DNA from: Pedobacter kyonggii
Lineage (GTDB): Bacteria; Bacteroidota; Bacteroidia; Sphingobacteriales; Sphingobacteriaceae
NCBI RefSeq assembly: GCF_004310665.1
Contig: NZ_SIXF01000013.1
Location: 62,001-126,000 of the forward strand
DNA length: 64,000 bases
Reading direction: 5' to 3'
Below the pieces are notes generated by a model. The model was given only the letters and a program-made list of their open reading frames with translations, searched no databases and had not been told where the DNA came from. This document shows, piece by piece, positions 60,922 to 64,000 of this stretch; within the stretch, counting starts at the first letter, position 1; the number at the start of each line of letters is the position of its first letter. The position numbers and the translations under genes are program-made.

Positions 60922-62313
60922 ATGATCCGTATTAAACAGATTTTCTGTTTGTTCCCACTTTTATATATGGGGCTGGAAAGCAATGCCCAAACCTCCCCAA
61001 AACCCATCGGGATCGTTGATCTGATAGATCACGTGACCGCTTTTTCGCCTTCACTGGCCGCTGATTCTGCGGCGGTAGATATCCGTGCCGCCCAGTTGAA
61101 AGAGACTGCAGCGAATGCCCTTCCCAACCTGAGACTTAACTATCAGGCAGATCTGGGCTCAAACAATAACGTGGCAGGGCCTTATATGGCCTTTGGTATC
61201 GTTCCCTCCAATTCCAGGGGCGTGCGTACAGGCAGTAATACCCAGGCCGCACTCACTAACCTTGGCATTGTTTCCCTGGATTGGGAGGTCTACAACTTTG
61301 GTGCCTACAAGACCCAGAATGCGGTAGCCAAGTCAGAACTTGACGCCGAGCGATCCAGGTTTGCCCAGCGGCGTTACCAGACCAGGGCCATTGCCATTGA
61401 TGATTACCTCAGCCTTTTAAAGCTTCAGGATATGTTATCCATCCAGGCAAGCAATATCAGGCGCAATGAGCAGATCAACCGTTCGATTCTTTCCCTTGCC
61501 AGAAGCGGTGTGCGCCCGGGTGTAGATACCAGCATTGCAGGTGCCGAACTCTCTAAATCAAGGCTGAACTATATCGAAATGGACAATACATATAAACAGG
61601 TTCAGCTAAATATTGCAGCAATCAGTGGACTCAAGGCACAAAGTATTGTTGCTGACAGTACGATCCTTGACCGGTTAAAATCGCTCGAGGTAAACCTATC
61701 TGTAAACCTTACCGACAGTTCAAGCCATCCGCTGCTTGATTTTTACAAAAGTAACTACCTCAGCAGCATTGAGAAAGAAAACCTGGTCAGAAAAGCCTAT
61801 AATCCAAAGGTAAGCCTTCAGGCTGCGGCCTGGTCGCGGGGCTCGAGTATTGATGCCAATGACAACTTCAACAGTCTCTCGAGCGGCCTGGAATGGCAAC
61901 GGGAAAATTACCTCGTGGGCGTAGGGATCAGCTACAACCTCTTCGATCTGCGAAGGCGTCAGTTGAAGCTCAGGACCCAGAAGGCCAACAGTAACTTTTA
62001 CTTAAAGGAACTGGAGCAGGAGCGACTAATGTTATCAAATGCCGCCCTTCAGGCGGGCCTCGAAATCAGTACCGCGCATAAAAGACTCGATGAAATACCC
62101 AATCAGTTAAAGGCCGCCGCCGCAGGGTACCGCCAAAAGCTTTCCCTTTACAAGAACGGGCTGACCGATATCATTGAACTCAATGCAGCCCTGACCATCC
62201 TCTACCGCGCAGAAACTGATTTTGTTAACGCAAAGTACCTGTACGTACGGGCTCTTTTTCAAAAGGCTATTGCCACCAATCAAGTAGATTCCCTGTTAAA
62301 CGCATTAAAATAA
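60922..62313 (+). CDS. TolC-family outer-membrane efflux protein
   Basis: 463 aa. Signal peptide (residues 1-23, SNAQTS), then two tandem helical OEP repeats (about 30-240 and 245-455) typical of TolC/OprM (LDWEVYNFGAYKTQNAVAKS and VGVGISYNLFDLRRRQLKLR). The channel partner of the RND permease that begins 7 bp downstream. No adaptor is visible between them, so it may be encoded after the permease, outside the window. Confidence 0.9.
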   Translation: MIRIKQIFCLFPLLYMGLESNAQTSPKPIGIVDLIDHVTAFSPSLAADSAAVDIRAAQLKETAANALPNLRLNYQADLGSNNNVAGPYMAFGIVPSNSRGVRTGSNTQAALTNLGIVSLDWEVYNFGAYKTQNAVAKSELDAERSRFAQRRYQTRAIAIDDYLSLLKLQDMLSIQASNIRRNEQINRSILSLARSGVRPGVDTSIAGAELSKSRLNYIEMDNTYKQVQLNIAAISGLKAQSIVADSTILDRLKSLEVNLSVNLTDSSSHPLLDFYKSNYLSSIEKENLVRKAYNPKVSLQAAAWSRGSSIDANDNFNSLSSGLEWQRENYLVGVGISYNLFDLRRRQLKLRTQKANSNFYLKELEQERLMLSNAALQAGLEISTAHKRLDEIPNQLKAAAAGYRQKLSLYKNGLTDIIELNAALTILYRAETDFVNAKYLYVRALFQKAIATNQVDSLLNALK

Positions 62314-62320
62314 TAAAGAT

Positions 62321-64000
62321 ATGTCAATGGTTACCTCGGCCCTGAAAAAGCCGGTTACAACAGTGGTGATCACCGCGAGTTTACTGCTCTTTGCAGTGCT
62401 CAGCGCGCTGAAGATCCCAATAGATATTTTTCCCCAACTTAATTCTCCAACTATATATGTTATCGAATCCTATGGAGGCATGTCGCCCCAGCAGATGGAG
62501 GGCTTTTTCTCTACCCGTTTGCAGGATCAATTTCTCTATGTAAATGGTATAAAAAACATTACCGCCAAGAACATCCAGGGACTCACCATGTTAAAGCTTA
62601 GTTTTTATGAGAGCACCAACATGGCTGAGGCCTCTGCTCAGGTTGCCCTCCAGGTAAACAGGGCCATGAAGTTCTTTCCGCCCGGAGCACTGCCTCCGCA
62701 GGTAGTCCGCTTTGATGCCTCTTCACTGCCCGTGGGCCAGCTTGTGCTCTCTGCCAAATCCAGGAGCCTGAAAGAAATCTACGATATGGCAGCAACGCGT
62801 ATCAGGCCCATGTTTTCATCGGTCGCCGGACTTTCTGCGCCACCGCCATTCGGTGCCAATTCCCGCTCGATTACCATCAACGTAGACCCGAGCAAGCTAA
62901 GGAGTTATAACCTGACCCCGGACGAGGTGGTAGGGGCTTTATCCAAGTTCAATGTGATGTCGCCTTCGGGAAACCTCAGGCTGGACAATACCATGATGGT
63001 GACCTCGATGAACTCATTGGTGAAGACTGTGGATGAATTCAACAATATTCCCATAGCCACTAAAAACGGCGTTTCGATATTGGTGAGGGATGTGGCAAGG
63101 GTTGCTGATGCAGCAGATGTTACTGTAGATTATGCATTGATCAATGGAAAACGGTCGGTTTATATACCTGTTGTAAAAACTGCAGACGCATCGACCTGGT
63201 CGGTGGTTAAATCCTTAAAGGCCAAAATCCCGGAAATGCAGAGCCTTTTGCCGGATGATGTCCACATCTCGTATGAATTTGACCAGTCTGTAGCAGTTAT
63301 CAACTCAGTAAAAAGCCTGATCACCGAAGGTGGTCTGGGGGCACTGTTAACAGGTCTCATGGTATTGTTATTTCTGCGTGACCTGCGGAGCAGTCTTATC
63401 GTGGTAATTACCATTCCGGTATCGATTTTAATTGGTGTGCTTTTACTGGGGATGTTTGGTCAAACCATTAATATCATGACCCTCAGCGGTCTAGCGCTTG
63501 CGATTGGGATTCTGGTCGATCAGGCAACGGTGACGATTGAAAATATCCACCAGCACCTGGAAATGGGCAAGCCCAAACGTGAAGCTATTTACGATGCCTG
63601 TGAAGAAATTGCTTTCCCATTGCTCCTCATCCTGCTGTGTATTCTCGCCGTTTTTGCGCCATCTTTTATGATGAACGGGATACCAAAGGCGATGTTTTTG
63701 CCACTATCCCTCTCGATTGGCTTTACCATGATTGTCTCCTTCATTGTGGCCCAAACGCTAGTTCCAATTCTTTCCAATTGGATGATCAAGGAAGAACGTT
63801 ACCAGCACTATGACCATGGCAAGATACATGCGCATGCAGGAGAAGCTCTTGACTCGCGTGAAGCAGAACAAGTAGAAAGTCACCTGGAAAACGAACAGGA
63901 GGAGCCTGAAAAGAATGATTTCTTTGAACGGGTGAAAGTTCGCTTTATGGCCATCATCCAGCGGTGGATGCCGATGAAGAAAGGTATCGTAGGAATCTAT
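62321..64000 (+). CDS. RND efflux permease, HAE1/AcrB-like family (3' end missing)
   Basis: 560 codons visible; the frame is open to the end of the window. It starts at ATG 62321 with an N-terminal helix (TTVVITASLLLFAVLSALKIP), followed by SPTIYVIESYGGMSPQQMEG, the first periplasmic loop, and membrane segments with the signature LALAIGILVDQATVTIENIH (Asp in the fourth helix). It is a multidrug/hydrophobe type rather than the CzcA heavy-metal type at 393. Its substrate is unknown. Confidence 0.92.
   Translation, partial: MSMVTSALKKPVTTVVITASLLLFAVLSALKIPIDIFPQLNSPTIYVIESYGGMSPQQMEGFFSTRLQDQFLYVNGIKNITAKNIQGLTMLKLSFYESTNMAEASAQVALQVNRAMKFFPPGALPPQVVRFDASSLPVGQLVLSAKSRSLKEIYDMAATRIRPMFSSVAGLSAPPPFGANSRSITINVDPSKLRSYNLTPDEVVGALSKFNVMSPSGNLRLDNTMMVTSMNSLVKTVDEFNNIPIATKNGVSILVRDVARVADAADVTVDYALINGKRSVYIPVVKTADASTWSVVKSLKAKIPEMQSLLPDDVHISYEFDQSVAVINSVKSLITEGGLGALLTGLMVLLFLRDLRSSLIVVITIPVSILIGVLLLGMFGQTINIMTLSGLALAIGILVDQATVTIENIHQHLEMGKPKREAIYDACEEIAFPLLLILLCILAVFAPSFMMNGIPKAMFLPLSLSIGFTMIVSFIVAQTLVPILSNWMIKEERYQHYDHGKIHAHAGEALDSREAEQVESHLENEQEEPEKNDFFERVKVRFMAIIQRWMPMKKGIVGIY

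Noticed and set aside
1-64000. CRISPR arrays, tRNA or rRNA genes, phage genes, transposases
   Set aside because: No regularly spaced repeats, no tRNA-like or rRNA-like stretches and no transposase or integrase frames were seen on reading the window.

Overview
The window looks like the chromosome of a Bacteroidota bacterium, most likely a Pedobacter-type member of the Sphingobacteriaceae. The reasons are several outer-membrane beta-barrel receptors with an N-terminal carboxypeptidase-like domain, -7 promoter elements of the TAnnTTTG type, weak Shine-Dalgarno sequences, a CzcA pump fused to TolC, and a fused CcoN-CcoO oxidase. I see no rRNA, tRNA, CRISPR array or intact insertion sequence.

Layout. 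1-5952: end of a heavy-metal efflux operon (His/Cys-rich small protein, CzcA-TolC fusion, lipoprotein adaptor). 6077-10547: a secreted sugar-phosphate-isomerase-like protein, an AraC regulator and an outer-membrane receptor. 10907-19496: an AraC regulator followed by an operon of acyl-CoA ligase, two esterase-like hydrolases, a TonB-dependent receptor and a serine hydrolase, which reads as uptake and breakdown of an ester-containing compound; a 14-bp direct repeat with 21-bp periodicity lies in front of it. 19685-26043: oxidoreductases and AraC regulators. 22514-23942 and 26605-31000: poorly characterised, AT-rich small genes, some like orphan immunity proteins, with short repeats and terminators. 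31258-37382: an outer-membrane receptor divergent from a two-component system, and an S41 peptidase.

37715-60020 reads as a low-oxygen respiration region. It holds a YceI/porin/YceI operon, a universal stress protein, an alcohol dehydrogenase, an FMN-binding protein, a large Cys-rich protein of unknown function, a PAS kinase that keeps the FixL haem-site residues, a regulator fusing a receiver to an FNR-type DNA-binding module, hemN, and the whole cbb3 oxidase set (ccoI, S, NO, Q, P, G, H-like, TauE/SafE-like). Four FNR-type boxes sit at the same distance (29.5 bp from box centre to the -7 element) from real or degenerate -7 elements. The simplest reading is a compact FixL-to-(FixJ+FixK) circuit in which the kinase and one fused regulator replace three proteins, with the operons around it as targets. 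This is inference from sequence.

60071-64000: a decayed lipoprotein fragment, a small membrane protein, and the start of a second RND efflux operon (TolC, then a permease cut by the window end).

Several CDS starts were moved from upstream TTG/GTG codons to internal ATGs where a signal peptide, family start or overlap supports it. Promoters, boxes and terminators were found by eye, and their activity is predicted only.
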